A stretch of 55,791 nucleotides of DNA from Actinomycetes bacterium (GTDB lineage: Bacteria > Actinomycetota > Thermoleophilia > Gaiellales > F1-60-MAGs149): assembly GCA_025360225.1 (NCBI GenBank), contig JANYCN010000034.1, positions 98,063 to 153,853 of the forward strand. Direction: 5' to 3'. This document shows positions 31,583 through 40,737 of this stretch, piece after piece. Both the position numbers and the translations under genes were made by a program. Below the pieces are notes generated by a model that was not told the origin of the DNA, ran no database searches, and was given only the letters and a program-made list of their open reading frames with translations. The number at the start of each line of letters is the position of its first letter. Positions within the stretch are counted from its first letter, which is position 1.

Positions 31583-34500
31583 CGTCCGAGCCAGACGAAG
31601 GTCGAGCTGCCGATCAGCTTGCCGTACCGCGCTGGGCGACGGGCGCCGATGCCGGGCCAGACGTACCAGGTGTAGCGCTTGCCGGCCTTCAGGCCCTTCG
31701 TCGGCAACGTCCAACGAGTGCCGGTCGGCCAGGCCTGGGCGACGAGCTTCTTGCCGATGTAGACCTGCACGTTGTAGTACGTCGCGCGCTTCACGGCCGT
31801 CCAGGACAGGTGCACCGCGCCACGTACCTCGGTGCCTGCGAGCGGCGCGACCCGACCGAGCTTCGGGATCGCGACGGTGACGACCGCAGCGCCGCTCGTG
31901 TTGCCCACCGCGTCCTGCGCGAAGACAGCGTAGTAAGCGGTCGAGCCGGCGGCCTGCTGACGCGTCAGCGTGCGAGCGGTCCCCGCGGCAAGCAGGGTGC
32001 CGTCCGTCGGGCCGGTCGGCGCGTGCGAGCCACTGACGACCAGGCGGTATCCCGTGACGTCCGGCGACGTCGACGCGGGCCAGCCGAGCACGACCTTTGC
32101 ACCGGCAACGCGTGCGGTGAGCGCCGCCGGAGCACCGGGCGCCGTGATGTCAGGGGTGACCACGGCCGCAGTCGATCCGGGCGCTGAGGCGTTTCCGGCG
32201 ACGTCGACGGCGAACACGCTGTAGCGGTACGTCGTCTTCTCCGTGATCGCCGTATCGGCACACGTGACGGTGACAAGCGACCCGCCGCAGACCGCGACGC
32301 CGTCCGTCACGCTCGCCGGCGCGGTGGCGCCGATCGCACGACGCACGAGGTAGTGGTCAAGATCAGCCGGAACCGCCGTCCATGAGAGGTCAACGCCCGA
32401 CCCGTCGGCCCGTGCCGTGCCCGTCGCCGCGCTCGGGGCGGCTGGCGGGGTCGTGTCGTAGGTGATGACGACCGGCGTCGAGGCAGCGGACTCGTGCACG
32501 CCGTCGAAGGCGCGGACGACGTAGGAGTGGTCGCCATCGCTCGAGGCGCCGAGCGAGTCGGTGAACGACGGCGTCGTCACCGTGACCGGGGTCAGCGATC
32601 CATCGCGGTAGACGTGCCACTCGACGACGTCGCTGCCGCCCGCGGGGGCAGGCCAGCTGAGGGTCGGCTGCGCCTTCGTCGGGCTCGCGCCACCGCTCAC
32701 GACGGGCGCTGGCGGTGCGGTGTTGTCGACGACGATCGTGATCGTCGCGTCAGTGCTGTTGCCGAGCACGTCGAACGCGCGCGCCGTCAGCGTGTGCGAG
32801 CCATCTGCGACGCCGCTCGTCGTGTCCCAGCTGAAGCCCGAGCCGATGTCCGCGACGAGCACCGTCGTGCCCTCGCGCAGCTCGATCCGCGCGACCGAGG
32901 TGGTGGCGTCCGTCGCGCTGGCGTGCACGACGATCGTGTCGCCGTAGCGGTGTCCGGCCTGGATCGTCGGCGTGGTCGTGACCAGCGGCGTCGTCGGCCC
33001 GGTGTTGTCGACCGTGACCGAGCGCGGTACGCTCGTGACGGCGTGAGCGACAACGTCGTGCGCCACGAGCAGCAGCGCGTGCACACCGTCGCTCTCGCCC
33101 GCCGTGTTCCAGGACGCGCCCGAGGAGACGTCCGCGATGCGCTGGACGCCGTCCACGAGAAGCGCGACGCGCACGAGGTTCGTATCGCTGCTCGCTCCCT
33201 GAACGGCCACCGCGCCATGGACGTTCGATCCGTCGACCGGCTCCGTGCCGAACGTCGGCGTCGTCGGTGCGACGGTGTCGATCAGGACGCCCGTCGACGC
33301 GCCGACGATGGTCGTGTTCCCGACCGCGTCGACGGCGACGACGCGCAGATCCCAGACGCCGTCGGCGAGGGTCGCGGAAAGGTCGTACGGGCTCGTCGCA
33401 CCTGCGGTCGCCATCTGCGCGAAGGCGTTGGCTCCCGTCCGTGCCTCGAGCGAGACCGAGGCGACGCCGGTGCCGCCCGTGTCGGTGACCGTGCCGGTGA
33501 CGTCAACGATGCCGCTCGGCTGCGCGCTCCCGTCCGCCGGGGCGGTCGAGACGGTGAGTGCCGGCGCCGTGTTGTCAACCGTCACCGTGCGGCTCGCGGG
33601 CGTCGAGACGTTCCCCGCGCCGTCGTAGGCAACCAGCGCGATCACGTGCGAGCCGTCGCCCGCGGTCGTCGTGTCCCACACGGACGGCGCCGAGACGTCG
33701 GCGAGCTTCTCCACGCCGTCAACGAGCAGGGCGACGCGCGTCAGGTGCGGGTCGGTCGCTTGGCCCAGTACGGGGACGGTACCGGCGACCGAGGCACCGT
33801 CTACCGGGCTGCCCGGCTGGAAGGTCGGGGTGGTCGGAGCGACGGTGTCGATCGTCGTCGTCACGGTCGTCGAGTCGGGCGACTCGTGGATCCCGTCGTA
33901 GGCCCGCACGACGAACGTGTGCGCACCGTCCGCCGAGCCGTCGAGGGCAAGGCTCGGTGTGAACGACGGGGCGGGGACGGTCGCGAACGAGGCCGACCCG
34001 TCGACGTAGACGTGCCACTCGGACACGTCGTTCGTGCCGACGAGCGCGTCCCATGTGACGGCAGGGTTCGTGCGGACGAGCGCCGCAACGCCCAGGCCGG
34101 TCGGCGCTGCCGGTGGCAGGTTGTCGACGATCACGGTGAGCGTCGTGTCGGCCGTGTTGCCGGCGAGGTCGTAGGCGCGCGCCGTCAGGGTGTGGGTGCC
34201 GTCCGGCCCGAGCGTCGTGTCCCAGCTGTAGCCAGCGCCGATGTCCGCCGTCAGCACCGTCGCGCCGTTGCGTAGCTCGATCCGTGTGACGGACGTCGTC
34301 ACGTCGCTCGAGGAGGCGTTGATGACGATCGTGTCGCCGTAGCGCACGCCGGCGGTGATCGTCGGCGTCGTGGTCACGACGGGTGCGGTCGGCGCGATGT
34401 TGTCCACCGTGACCGAGAGCGACGCGACCGTCGAGGCGTTGTCGGCGACGTCGTAGGCCTTGAGCGCGATCGTGTGCGGGCCGTCCGGGAACGACACCGC

Positions 34501-37500
34501 GGCGGTGTCCCAGCCGGCCTGCGTGCGGACGTCGGCGATCACCTGCAATCCGTCGACGAGGAACGCGACGCGGACGAGGTTCGTGTCCGTGCTCGCGCCC
34601 CGAATCTGGACGATGCCGCGCACGGCGTCGCCGTTCATCGGGCCGACCGCGAACGTTGGCAGCGTCGGCGCGACCGTGTCGACGATCACGCCGGCGCCCG
34701 CTGCGACGGTCGTCGTGTTGCCGGCAGCGTCGGTGGAAACGACGCGCAGATCCCAGGCACCGTCAGCAAGCGATGAGGAGGTGAGCGAGTACGTCGCTCC
34801 ACCGGTGGAGTCGGTCGCGACGGTGGCGTACGCGTTCGTGCCGACGCGGGCCTGCAGCACGACCGAGGCGAGGCCGCTCGTCAGGTCGCTCGACGCGCCG
34901 GTCACGGTGACGGTGGTCGTCGCCTGCGCGCTGCCGTCGACCGGGTGTGTCGCGACGCTGAGGATCGGCGGCACGTTGTCGACGGTGACGGTGCGCGAGG
35001 TCGTCGAGCTGTTGCCGGCAAGGTCGTAGGCCGTGAGCGAGATCGTGTGGGGGCCGGTAGCCTCCACGGTCGTGTCCCAGGACTGGGTGGTGCGCACGTC
35101 GACGATCCGCTGCGATCCGGCGACGAGGAAGGCGATGCGGGCGAGGTTCGTGTCGAAGCTCGAGCCGAGAACGGGGACGGCGCCGCGAACAGCGCTTCCG
35201 TCGGCTGGCGAAACCGTCGGGTCGAAGAGCGGGACGGTCGGCGCGGTGTTATCGACCGTCAGCGAGCCGATCGTCAGGTCGGTCGTCAGGCCGACGTTGT
35301 CGTAGGCACGGAGCACGAGGGTGTGCGCGCCGTCGGAGAACGCGGTCGTGTCCCAGGATGCGCCCGACGTGACGTCGGCGAGGCCCTGCGCACCGTCGAC
35401 GAGCAGCGCGACGCGGGCGACGCCCGCACCGGCATCGGACGACGAGGCGTGCACCGGCACGGACTGGCGCACCTGTGCGCCCGCGACCGGTCCCTGCAGG
35501 ACGGTCGGCGTGGACGGGGCGGTGTTGTCCACCGTGACGTTGACGACCGTGTCGTTCGTGAGACCGCCGTTATCGACGGCGCGCAGGGTGAGCGTGTGTG
35601 CGCCGTCAACGACGGCGGTCGAGCTCCACGAGTAGCCTGCGCCGATCGCGGGCGTCGTCGCGGTGGCCGAGCCGTCGACGTAGAGCGCGATCCGGGCGAC
35701 CCCCGACGTGGCGTCGGTGGAGGTCGCGGTCACCGACACCGTGCCGGTGACGAACGTCCCGGCCGTCGGCGAGGTGACGACGGGCGCGGTCGGCGGGGTG
35801 TTGTCGACCGTGATCGGTCGCGAGCTGGTCGTCTGGTTGCCGGCCGTGTCGTACGCGCGCAGGGAGATCGTGTGCGGTCCGTCTAGCACCGACGCGGTGT
35901 CCCAGCTCGACAGGAGCTGGACGTCGGCGATCACCTCCACGCCGTCGACGCGGAACGCGACGCGCGCGAGGTGGGGGTCGGACGCCGAGCCCCGGATCGA
36001 CTGCGACCCGTGGACGACCGCGTTGGCAGCCGGTCCCGGGTTCCAGGTGACGGCGGTCGGGGCCGTCGTGTCGAGCGTCACGCCCGTCGCCACGGCGGTC
36101 GTGCTCGTGTTGCCGGCGACGTCGGTGGCGACGACCTGGAGGTCGACGGTCAGGTCGGACGGTGCCGTCCAGCTCGTCGTGTAGGTCGCTCCGCCCGAGG
36201 AGTCGGTCGCGACCGTGGCATAGGCGGCAGCGCCGACGCGCTCCTGCAGCGCCACCGAGGCGACGCCGCTCAGCGCATCGCTCACGGAGCCGGAGACGGT
36301 CACCGTCCGCGAAGGCTGGGCGCTGCCGGTGGCGGGAGCCGTCGTCGGTGCGGGCAGGGTCGGCGCGGTGTTGTCGATGATCAGGCCGGTAACGGGCGGG
36401 GACGCGGCGGAGACGTTACCGACGACGTCGTAGGCGCGCAGACGAAGGCTGTAGGTGCCGTCAGCGCCGACGGTCGTGTCCCAGGTGTAGGGCCCTGGCG
36501 TGTTGACGGCCGAGACGAGCGTCCACGGCGGCCCGCCGGTGCTGCTCTTCTCGAGATCGATGTGTCCGACCGAGGTCGTCGCGTCGGTCGGCGTCGTCGA
36601 GGAGAACGCGACCATGCCACGCTGTACCGAGCCGTTCGCGGGTCGAGTCACGAACACCGGCGCGTTCGGGCCGGTGTTGTCAACCGTGACACTGCCGATC
36701 GTCGTGTCTTGCGTGTTGCCGACGACGTCGTAGGCGCGCAGCACGAGCGTGTGCGCGCCGTCGGTCGACCCCATCGAGTTCCAGGCGGCGGCGGTGGTGA
36801 TGTCCGAGATCACCTGCAAGCCGTCGACACGGAGCGCGACGCGCGCGAGGCCCGAGTCGGCGTCGGTCGCCGAAGCCTGCACCGTCACCGTGCCGCCGAC
36901 GTTCGTTCCGTCGGTCGGGCCCTGCACCCTGACGGGCGCGGTTGGCGGCGTGTTGTCAACGAGGACGTTGGAAACGAGGACGCCCGTCGCGACGGAGTTC
37001 CCCGCGAGGTCGTAGGCGACGAGGCGGAAGTCGAGATGACCCGTCCCGGACGACGCCCAGTCGAGCGAGGTGTACGGATCGGTCGAGTCAGACGAGACCT
37101 CCGTCCACGTCGTGGCGAGGTGCGTTGCCCGTTCGACGGCGACACGGGCGATGCCGGAGCCACCGGTGTCGACCGGCGTCGAGGAGGCAAAGCTGATCGT
37201 GCCGCCCGTCACGGCGTTGTCGGCGGGCGCCGTGGTGAAGGTCGGCAACACGTCAGGCGGCGTGTTGTCGTAGGTGAGAGCGAGGACCGGCGCGGAGGCC
37301 GCCGTGTTCCCGGCACCGTCCGTCGTGACGAACTCCGCGTCCCACACGGTCGCGTCGTAGAACGGGTCCGACGTGTCCACGGTGATCGTCGTGAACGGCG
37401 GGACGAGCTGCGTCGCCTCCGTCGTCCAGACCGGGACGATCAGCCCGTTCAGCGAGACGGCGATCTCCGTCCTCGCGACGCCGGCAAGCGCGTCGGAGAC

Positions 37501-37935
37501 GGACGTGGCGGTGAAGGCGACCGACCCGCGTAGCGCCGTCCCTGCGGGCGGGCTCATCAGGGTGGGCGTCGCCGGCGCCGTACCGTCGTAGGTCGTGACG
37601 ACGCTGATCGACAAGGTGGCGTCGGTCACGCCCGCAACGAGGTAGCACCAGGCGCCTTCGGTGGGCGGCGTGTCGGAGTAGGTCGTTGCGCCGTTCACGG
37701 TGGCCAGCTGGTCGGTGACGATCGGCGTCGTCGAGCAGCTCGACCCAGAGGTGCTGGCGTGCCGCCAGATGTCGTAGTCGACGTTTGAACCGTTGTCCGT
37801 CCAGTTCAGCACGACGCCGTTCGCGGCGCCGCTGAAGGCCGGGAGGGCGGTGACGGTGATCGACGCCGAGGCGACGACGGGCACGGCGAACAGGAGAGCG
37901 GCGGCGAGGCCGACGAGCACGCGAAAACGGGGCAT
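31579..37935 (-). CDS. Giant secreted Ig-like/fibronectin-type repeat protein (2118 aa)
   Basis: A signal peptide (MPRFRVLVGLAAALLFAVPVV..., cleavage near ASA at about 24) leads into a chain of about 20 beta-sandwich repeats of 75-110 residues. Each opens with DNTAPTAP-like linkers and contains VARVALLVDG and DGxHTLxLRAYDxxGN blocks, typical of bacterial Ig-like domains. Two fibronectin-III-like domains (PAAPSAATGTARADG..., PGAPAALTARVAG...) and a separate C-terminal domain (LSWTAVKRATYYNVQVYIGKK) follow. No sortase motif or terminal membrane anchor is seen, so retention would be non-covalent. A surface adhesin or matrix role is inference. A five-domain block is duplicated in tandem. The stop codon is supplied by repeat copy 3. 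Confidence 0.92.
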   Translation of the reverse strand: MPRFRVLVGLAAALLFAVPVVASASITVTALPAFSGAANGVVLNWTDNGSNVDYDIWRHASTSGSSCSTTPIVTDQLATVNGATTYSDTPPTEGAWCYLVAGVTDATLSISVVTTYDGTAPATPTLMSPPAGTALRGSVAFTATSVSDALAGVARTEIAVSLNGLIVPVWTTEATQLVPPFTTITVDTSDPFYDATVWDAEFVTTDGAGNTAASAPVLALTYDNTPPDVLPTFTTAPADNAVTGGTISFASSTPVDTGGSGIARVAVERATHLATTWTEVSSDSTDPYTSLDWASSGTGHLDFRLVAYDLAGNSVATGVLVSNVLVDNTPPTAPVRVQGPTDGTNVGGTVTVQASATDADSGLARVALRVDGLQVISDITTAAAWNSMGSTDGAHTLVLRAYDVVGNTQDTTIGSVTVDNTGPNAPVFVTRPANGSVQRGMVAFSSTTPTDATTSVGHIDLEKSSTGGPPWTLVSAVNTPGPYTWDTTVGADGTYSLRLRAYDVVGNVSAASPPVTGLIIDNTAPTLPAPTTAPATGSAQPSRTVTVSGSVSDALSGVASVALQERVGAAAYATVATDSSGGATYTTSWTAPSDLTVDLQVVATDVAGNTSTTAVATGVTLDTTAPTAVTWNPGPAANAVVHGSQSIRGSASDPHLARVAFRVDGVEVIADVQLLSSWDTASVLDGPHTISLRAYDTAGNQTTSSRPITVDNTPPTAPVVTSPTAGTFVTGTVSVTATSTDATSGVARIALYVDGSATATTPAIGAGYSWSSTAVVDGAHTLTLRAVDNGGLTNDTVVNVTVDNTAPSTPTVLQGPVAGAQVRQSVPVHASSSDAGAGVARVALLVDGAQGLADVTSGASWDTTAFSDGAHTLVLRAYDNVGLTTDLTIGSLTVDNTAPTVPLFDPTVSPADGSAVRGAVPVLGSSFDTNLARIAFLVAGSQRIVDVRTTQSWDTTVEATGPHTISLTAYDLAGNSSTTSRTVTVDNVPPILSVATHPVDGSAQATTTVTVTGASSDLTSGLASVVLQARVGTNAYATVATDSTGGATYSLTSSSLADGAWDLRVVSTDAAGNTTTVAAGAGVIVDTVAPTLPTFAVGPMNGDAVRGIVQIRGASTDTNLVRVAFLVDGLQVIADVRTQAGWDTAAVSFPDGPHTIALKAYDVADNASTVASLSVTVDNIAPTAPVVTTTPTITAGVRYGDTIVINASSSDVTTSVTRIELRNGATVLTADIGAGYSWDTTLGPDGTHTLTARAYDLAGNTADTTLTVIVDNLPPAAPTGLGVAALVRTNPAVTWDALVGTNDVSEWHVYVDGSASFATVPAPSFTPSLALDGSADGAHTFVVRAYDGIHESPDSTTVTTTIDTVAPTTPTFQPGSPVDGASVAGTVPVLGQATDPHLTRVALLVDGVEKLADVSAPSVWDTTTAGDGSHVIALVAYDGAGNVSTPASRTVTVDNTAPALTVSTAPADGSAQPSGIVDVTGTVTDTGGTGVASVSLEARTGANAFAQMATAGATSPYDLSATLADGVWDLRVVAVDAVGNTTIVGASTGVLIDTVAPTTPTFGTEPVDGSNVHGAVAVQGASSDTNLVRVALLVDGVQRIADVSSGASWNTAGESDGVHALLLVAHDVVAHAVTSVPRSVTVDNTGPTTPLVTTTPTIQAGHRYGDTIVVHASATDATTSVARIELREGTTVLVADIGSGFSWDTTSGVADGSHTLTARAFDVLGNSTDATITIVVDNTAPPAPVVSGGASPTKAQPTLSWPAPAGGSDVVEWHVYRDGSLTPVTVTTPSFTDSLGASSDGDHSYVVRAFDGVHESAASTPVVITYDTTPPAAPSAATGTARADGSGVDLSWTAVPADLDHYLVRRAIGATAPASVTDGVAVCGGSLVTVTCADTAITEKTTYRYSVFAVDVAGNASAPGSTAAVVTPDITAPGAPAALTARVAGAKVVLGWPASTSPDVTGYRLVVSGSHAPTGPTDGTLLAAGTARTLTRQQAAGSTAYYAVFAQDAVGNTSGAAVVTVAIPKLGRVAPLAGTEVRGAVHLSWTAVKRATYYNVQVYIGKKLVAQAWPTGTRWTLPTKGLKAGKRYTWYVWPGIGARRPARYGKLIGSSTFVWLGR

Positions 37936-37941
37936 GCTCTC

Positions 37942-37947
37942 GTTCTA
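37942..37947 (-). promoter_or_regulatory. Possible -10 hexamer of the Ig-like protein gene, fused to the agmatinase stop
   Basis: Minus-strand TAGAAC lies 6 nt before ATG 37935. Its TAG is the stop codon of the upstream agmatinase-family gene. The final T of the hexamer is missing, so it is weaker than the others. Confidence 0.35.
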
Positions 37948-38889
37948 GCGGTTCTTTCGCTCCACTGCCAGAAGCGACAGCATCTCGTAGATCACGTTCG
38001 CCGCGATCAGCGAGGTCTGCTGGCCCGGCCCGTCGTACTGCGGAGCGACCTCGACGACGTCGAACCCGACGAAGCGGATGCCGGTCAACGCGCGGAGAAA
38101 CTCGAGCGCCTCGTGGCTCGTCGGGCCGCCCGGCTCCGGCGTTCCCGTGGCAGGCGCGAACGACGGGTCGAGGAAGTCGATGTCGAAGCTGATGAAGGCC
38201 GGACCGGTGCCCACACGCTCGCGCACGAGCGTCCCGAACTGCTCGGGCGTCATCCGCGCGAGCCTCCGCCACGGCACGAACTCCATGCCGTAGGACGCCG
38301 TCGCGTCGACGTCCTCGGGCGCGTACACCGGGCCGCGGATGCCGGCCTGCACGGAGCGCGCGGTGTCGATGCAGCCGTCCTCGATCGCCCGGCGCATCAC
38401 CGTGCCATGGTTGTACGGCAGGCCGAAGTACTGGTCCCACAGGTCGGTGTGCGAGTCGAACTGGATCAGCGCGACGGGGCCGTGCACCTTCGCGATCGCA
38501 CGCAGCTCGGCGATCGTGATCGAGTGGTCGCCGCCCATGCCGAGCGGCACGACCCCTGCCTCGACGATCGGTTGGACGTACTCCTCGATCCGTCCAAGGG
38601 TCTCGGTGATGTAGCCGGGCACGGTCGGCGAGTCGCCGCGATCGACGCAGGACAGGTTGCCGAACACCTGCACGGCCTGCGCCGGGTTGTACGGGCGCAG
38701 GAGCGCCGAGGCCGAGCGGATCGCCTCGGGGCCGAAGCGTGGGCCGGAGCGGAACGACGTGCCGCCGTCCCACGGCATGCCGAAGATCGCGCAGTCGACC
38801 CCGTCGAGGGTGGTCGTGTGCGGCAGGCGCGCGAACGTGCGGATGCCGGTGAAGCGGGGCGCGGCGAGCGCGTCGGTAGGCTCGAACAT
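37945..38889 (-). CDS. speB: Agmatinase/ureohydrolase family protein
   Basis: 314 residues. The binuclear manganese site is visible in GMGGDHSITIAEL, FDSHTDLWD (Ser in place of the usual Ala of DAHTD) and SFDIDFLDPSFAPATGTPEPGG. The N-terminal DCAIFGMPWDGGTSFRSGPRFGPEAIR is typical of agmatinase and guanidinobutyrase rather than arginase. The likely reaction is agmatine to putrescine and urea, but guanidino-acid hydrolysis cannot be excluded. The start is supported by a leaderless promoter that uses the stop codon of the upstream YbaK gene. Confidence 0.9.
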   Translation of the reverse strand: MFEPTDALAAPRFTGIRTFARLPHTTTLDGVDCAIFGMPWDGGTSFRSGPRFGPEAIRSASALLRPYNPAQAVQVFGNLSCVDRGDSPTVPGYITETLGRIEEYVQPIVEAGVVPLGMGGDHSITIAELRAIAKVHGPVALIQFDSHTDLWDQYFGLPYNHGTVMRRAIEDGCIDTARSVQAGIRGPVYAPEDVDATASYGMEFVPWRRLARMTPEQFGTLVRERVGTGPAFISFDIDFLDPSFAPATGTPEPGGPTSHEALEFLRALTGIRFVGFDVVEVAPQYDGPGQQTSLIAANVIYEMLSLLAVERKNR

Positions 38890-38895
38890 GGTGGC

Positions 38896-38901
38896 AGTCT
38901 A
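38896..38901 (-). promoter_or_regulatory. -10 hexamer of the agmatinase gene, fused to the ybaK stop codon
   Basis: Minus-strand TAGACT lies exactly 6 nt before ATG 38889, and its TAG is the stop of the YbaK-like gene. Confidence 0.55.
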
Positions 38902-39372
38902 CGGCGCCGCGAGGGCGAGCGCGACCGCTCCGAGAACGGCGACGAGGTCGCTCGGGGCGAGCTCGAGGATCACGCCGCGCTGGCCGGCGTTGATCGCGAT
39001 CTGGTCGAAGGCGAGCAGTGACCCGTCAAGGAGCACCGGCAGGGCACGCCGCGATCCGAACGGGGAGATCCCACCAACGAGGTAGCCGGTGAGACGCTCC
39101 GCGTCACGCGGATCGGCCATCGATGCGCGACCGGCGCCGCGGGCACGGGCGACCGCCTTCAGCGAAAGCTCGTGGTTGCCGGCGACGAGCGCGAACACCG
39201 GATCGCCGCCCGCGTCGACGACGAGCGTCTTCGCAAAGCGCTCGAGCGCGATCCCGAGCGCCGCCGCCGCGAACTCGGCGCCCTTCTCGCGATGCTCGTA
39301 GGTGTGCACGACGAACGGGATCGCGCGTCCGCGCAGCGCTCTCGTGCCTCGTGTCTCGGCCATCGTTGACAT
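38899..39372 (-). CDS. YbaK/ProX-type aminoacyl-tRNA deacylase (Cys-tRNA(Pro) deacylase)
   Basis: 157 residues from ATG 39372 (a second ATG at 39363 is possible). The YbaK/EbsC pattern includes FVVHTYEHREKGAEFAAAALGI, FAKTLVVDAG with the family lysine, FALVAGNHELSLKAVARARG and LTGYLVGGISPFGSRRALPVLLDGSLL. It hydrolyses misacylated Cys-tRNA(Pro) in the cytosol. It is divergent from the Lon/PDZ protease gene with 21 bases between start codons. Confidence 0.92.
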   Translation of the reverse strand: MSTMAETRGTRALRGRAIPFVVHTYEHREKGAEFAAAALGIALERFAKTLVVDAGGDPVFALVAGNHELSLKAVARARGAGRASMADPRDAERLTGYLVGGISPFGSRRALPVLLDGSLLAFDQIAINAGQRGVILELAPSDLVAVLGAVALALAAP

Positions 39373-39381
39373 TCAACCCGA

Positions 39382-39387
39382 TAGGGT
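39382..39387 (+). promoter_or_regulatory. -10 hexamer, leaderless promoter of the Lon/PDZ protease gene
   Basis: TAGGGT lies exactly 6 nt before GTG 39394. A TTGACA at about 39366 is too close to be its -35. Confidence 0.55.
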
Positions 39388-39393
39388 TCGACG

Positions 39394-40431
39394 GTGCCCC
39401 GGTCCCTCCGCGCGCTCGCGATCGGCCTCGCCGCCCTGTTCGGTGCCACCGGGCTCGCCGTCGGCGTCGCAGCGGTGCTGCCGTCCGACGACGTGCTCTT
39501 CCTGCCGACCCCCGCCGAGCCGGTCGGGCCGCTCGTGCGGCTCCAGGGAATGTCCGTGAACAACGTCACGACCGGCGCCGGGATCCTGTTCGTCGCCGTC
39601 GCCGAGCGACCGGCGAGCCGGCTCGAGGCGCTGCTCGGCAGCCGGCTACATGCCGGCGCCGAGGTCGTGCCAGCGGCGGAGCTGATCCCACCCGGGTCGT
39701 CGCGTGAGGAGCAGGACGTCGTCGACCGCACCGACATGTCGGACAGCCAGCAGACGGCGGCGATCGTCGCGGAGCGCGCGGCCGGGCGCACGGTGACCGT
39801 CGACCACGTGGGCGCGCGCGTCGACGACACGGCGATGCCGGACGGCTCGTCGCCGGCGCGCGCTGCCGGTGTTCGGGCCGGGAACGTGATCATCCAGGTC
39901 GATCGACACGCGGTGCGGAGCGTCGGCGAGCTCCGCGCGGCGCTCGCGCTCCGTCATCCCGGCGACCGGATCGCCGTTCGCTTCCGGGCGACCTCCGGCG
40001 TGCACGACACGACGATCGTTGCGCGTGCGGCGCCGGGCGACGCGCACCGAGCGCTGCTCGGCATCGGCGCGTCCGACGCCTCCCACGTGACGCTGCCCGT
40101 GACGGTGCGCTACGTCCTCGGCGACGTCGTCGGCCCGTCCGCCGGCCTGGCGTTCACGCTCGAGATCTACCGGTCGCTCGCCCAGCCAGACCTCACACGG
40201 GGGCATCGCGTCGCCGTCACCGGCACGATCTCCCTCGATGGCTCGGTCGGTCCGATCGGCGGCGTCAGCCAGAAGGCGATCGGTGCCGCGGAAGCCGGCG
40301 CAGACGTCTTTCTGGTGCCGATGGCGAACGTCGCCGAGGCGCGCGCCGCCGCGCCGGAGGGGCTCCGCGTGATCGGCGTGCGGTCCTTCACGGAGGCCCT
40401 CGCGGTGCTCCGCGGCCTCACGACGAAATGA
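39394..40431 (+). CDS. PDZ-Lon membrane-anchored protease (YlbL-like)
   Basis: 345 residues from GTG 39394. One N-terminal transmembrane helix (about 6-27) precedes a PDZ domain (about 145-215, GSSPARAAGVRAGNVIIQVDRHAVRSVGEL). A C-terminal Lon-type proteolytic domain has the catalytic Ser in VVGPSAGLAFTLEI and the Lys in PIGGVSQKAIGAAEAG. The AAA+ ATPase module of Lon is absent. Relatives act outside the cytoplasmic membrane. The gene has its own leaderless promoter and is followed by two small same-strand genes. Confidence 0.93.
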   Translation: MPRSLRALAIGLAALFGATGLAVGVAAVLPSDDVLFLPTPAEPVGPLVRLQGMSVNNVTTGAGILFVAVAERPASRLEALLGSRLHAGAEVVPAAELIPPGSSREEQDVVDRTDMSDSQQTAAIVAERAAGRTVTVDHVGARVDDTAMPDGSSPARAAGVRAGNVIIQVDRHAVRSVGELRAALALRHPGDRIAVRFRATSGVHDTTIVARAAPGDAHRALLGIGASDASHVTLPVTVRYVLGDVVGPSAGLAFTLEIYRSLAQPDLTRGHRVAVTGTISLDGSVGPIGGVSQKAIGAAEAGADVFLVPMANVAEARAAAPEGLRVIGVRSFTEALAVLRGLTTK

Positions 40432-40492
40432 CCCGCAAATAGCGAGATCCCGGTCGACCTGCTGGTTGCAGACGGCAGCGGACACCCGTAGG

Positions 40493-40723
40493 ATGGCGCC
40501 TGTCCCGCTCGACGCGACCCCGTGGGAGGACGCGAACCCCTTGGCCCCTGCACGCACCTGTAACGACTGCTACTTTCGCAAGAACGCCCTCTGCGCGCTC
40601 GATCGGACCGAGCCGTGTCCGACGTTTCGCGGCGTGCGCTCAGGGCGGATGATGCAGCCCCAACAGGCGACGCTGGTGGCACAGACGGATCGCGGTCAGC
40701 TCGTGGCGCTAAGCACGACGTAG
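40493..40723 (+). CDS. Small four-cysteine protein, probable metal-binding
   Basis: 76 residues from ATG 40493, or 60 from TTG 40541, which has GGGAGGA 10 nt upstream. The core TCNDCYFRKNALCALDRTEPC holds four cysteines in a C-x2-C-x8-C-x7-C pattern, with PCPTFRG following, suggesting a small zinc- or iron-binding fold. The hexamer TAGGAT at 40489 overlaps the first ATG. If it is the promoter, transcription would start downstream of that ATG and the TTG would be used. The family is not recognised. It lies between the PDZ-Lon and LapA-like genes. Confidence 0.65.
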   Translation: MAPVPLDATPWEDANPLAPARTCNDCYFRKNALCALDRTEPCPTFRGVRSGRMMQPQQATLVAQTDRGQLVALSTT

Positions 40724-40737
40724 TACCGTTCCGCTCG

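Noticed and set aside
32494-34275. Long plus-strand open frame (593 codons) inside the Ig-like gene
   Set aside because: It is antisense to the repetitive giant gene, extremely Arg-rich, periodic with the repeats, and has no promoter or ribosome site.
35971-37533. Second long plus-strand open frame inside the Ig-like gene
   Set aside because: It is the same antisense artefact of GC-rich repeats, with no recognisable fold.
39366-39387. TTGACA/TAGGGT as a complete -35/-10 promoter of the PDZ-Lon gene
   Set aside because: The spacer is only about 10 nt, far too short. The TAGGGT hexamer is kept as a leaderless -10, but the TTGACA is probably coincidental.
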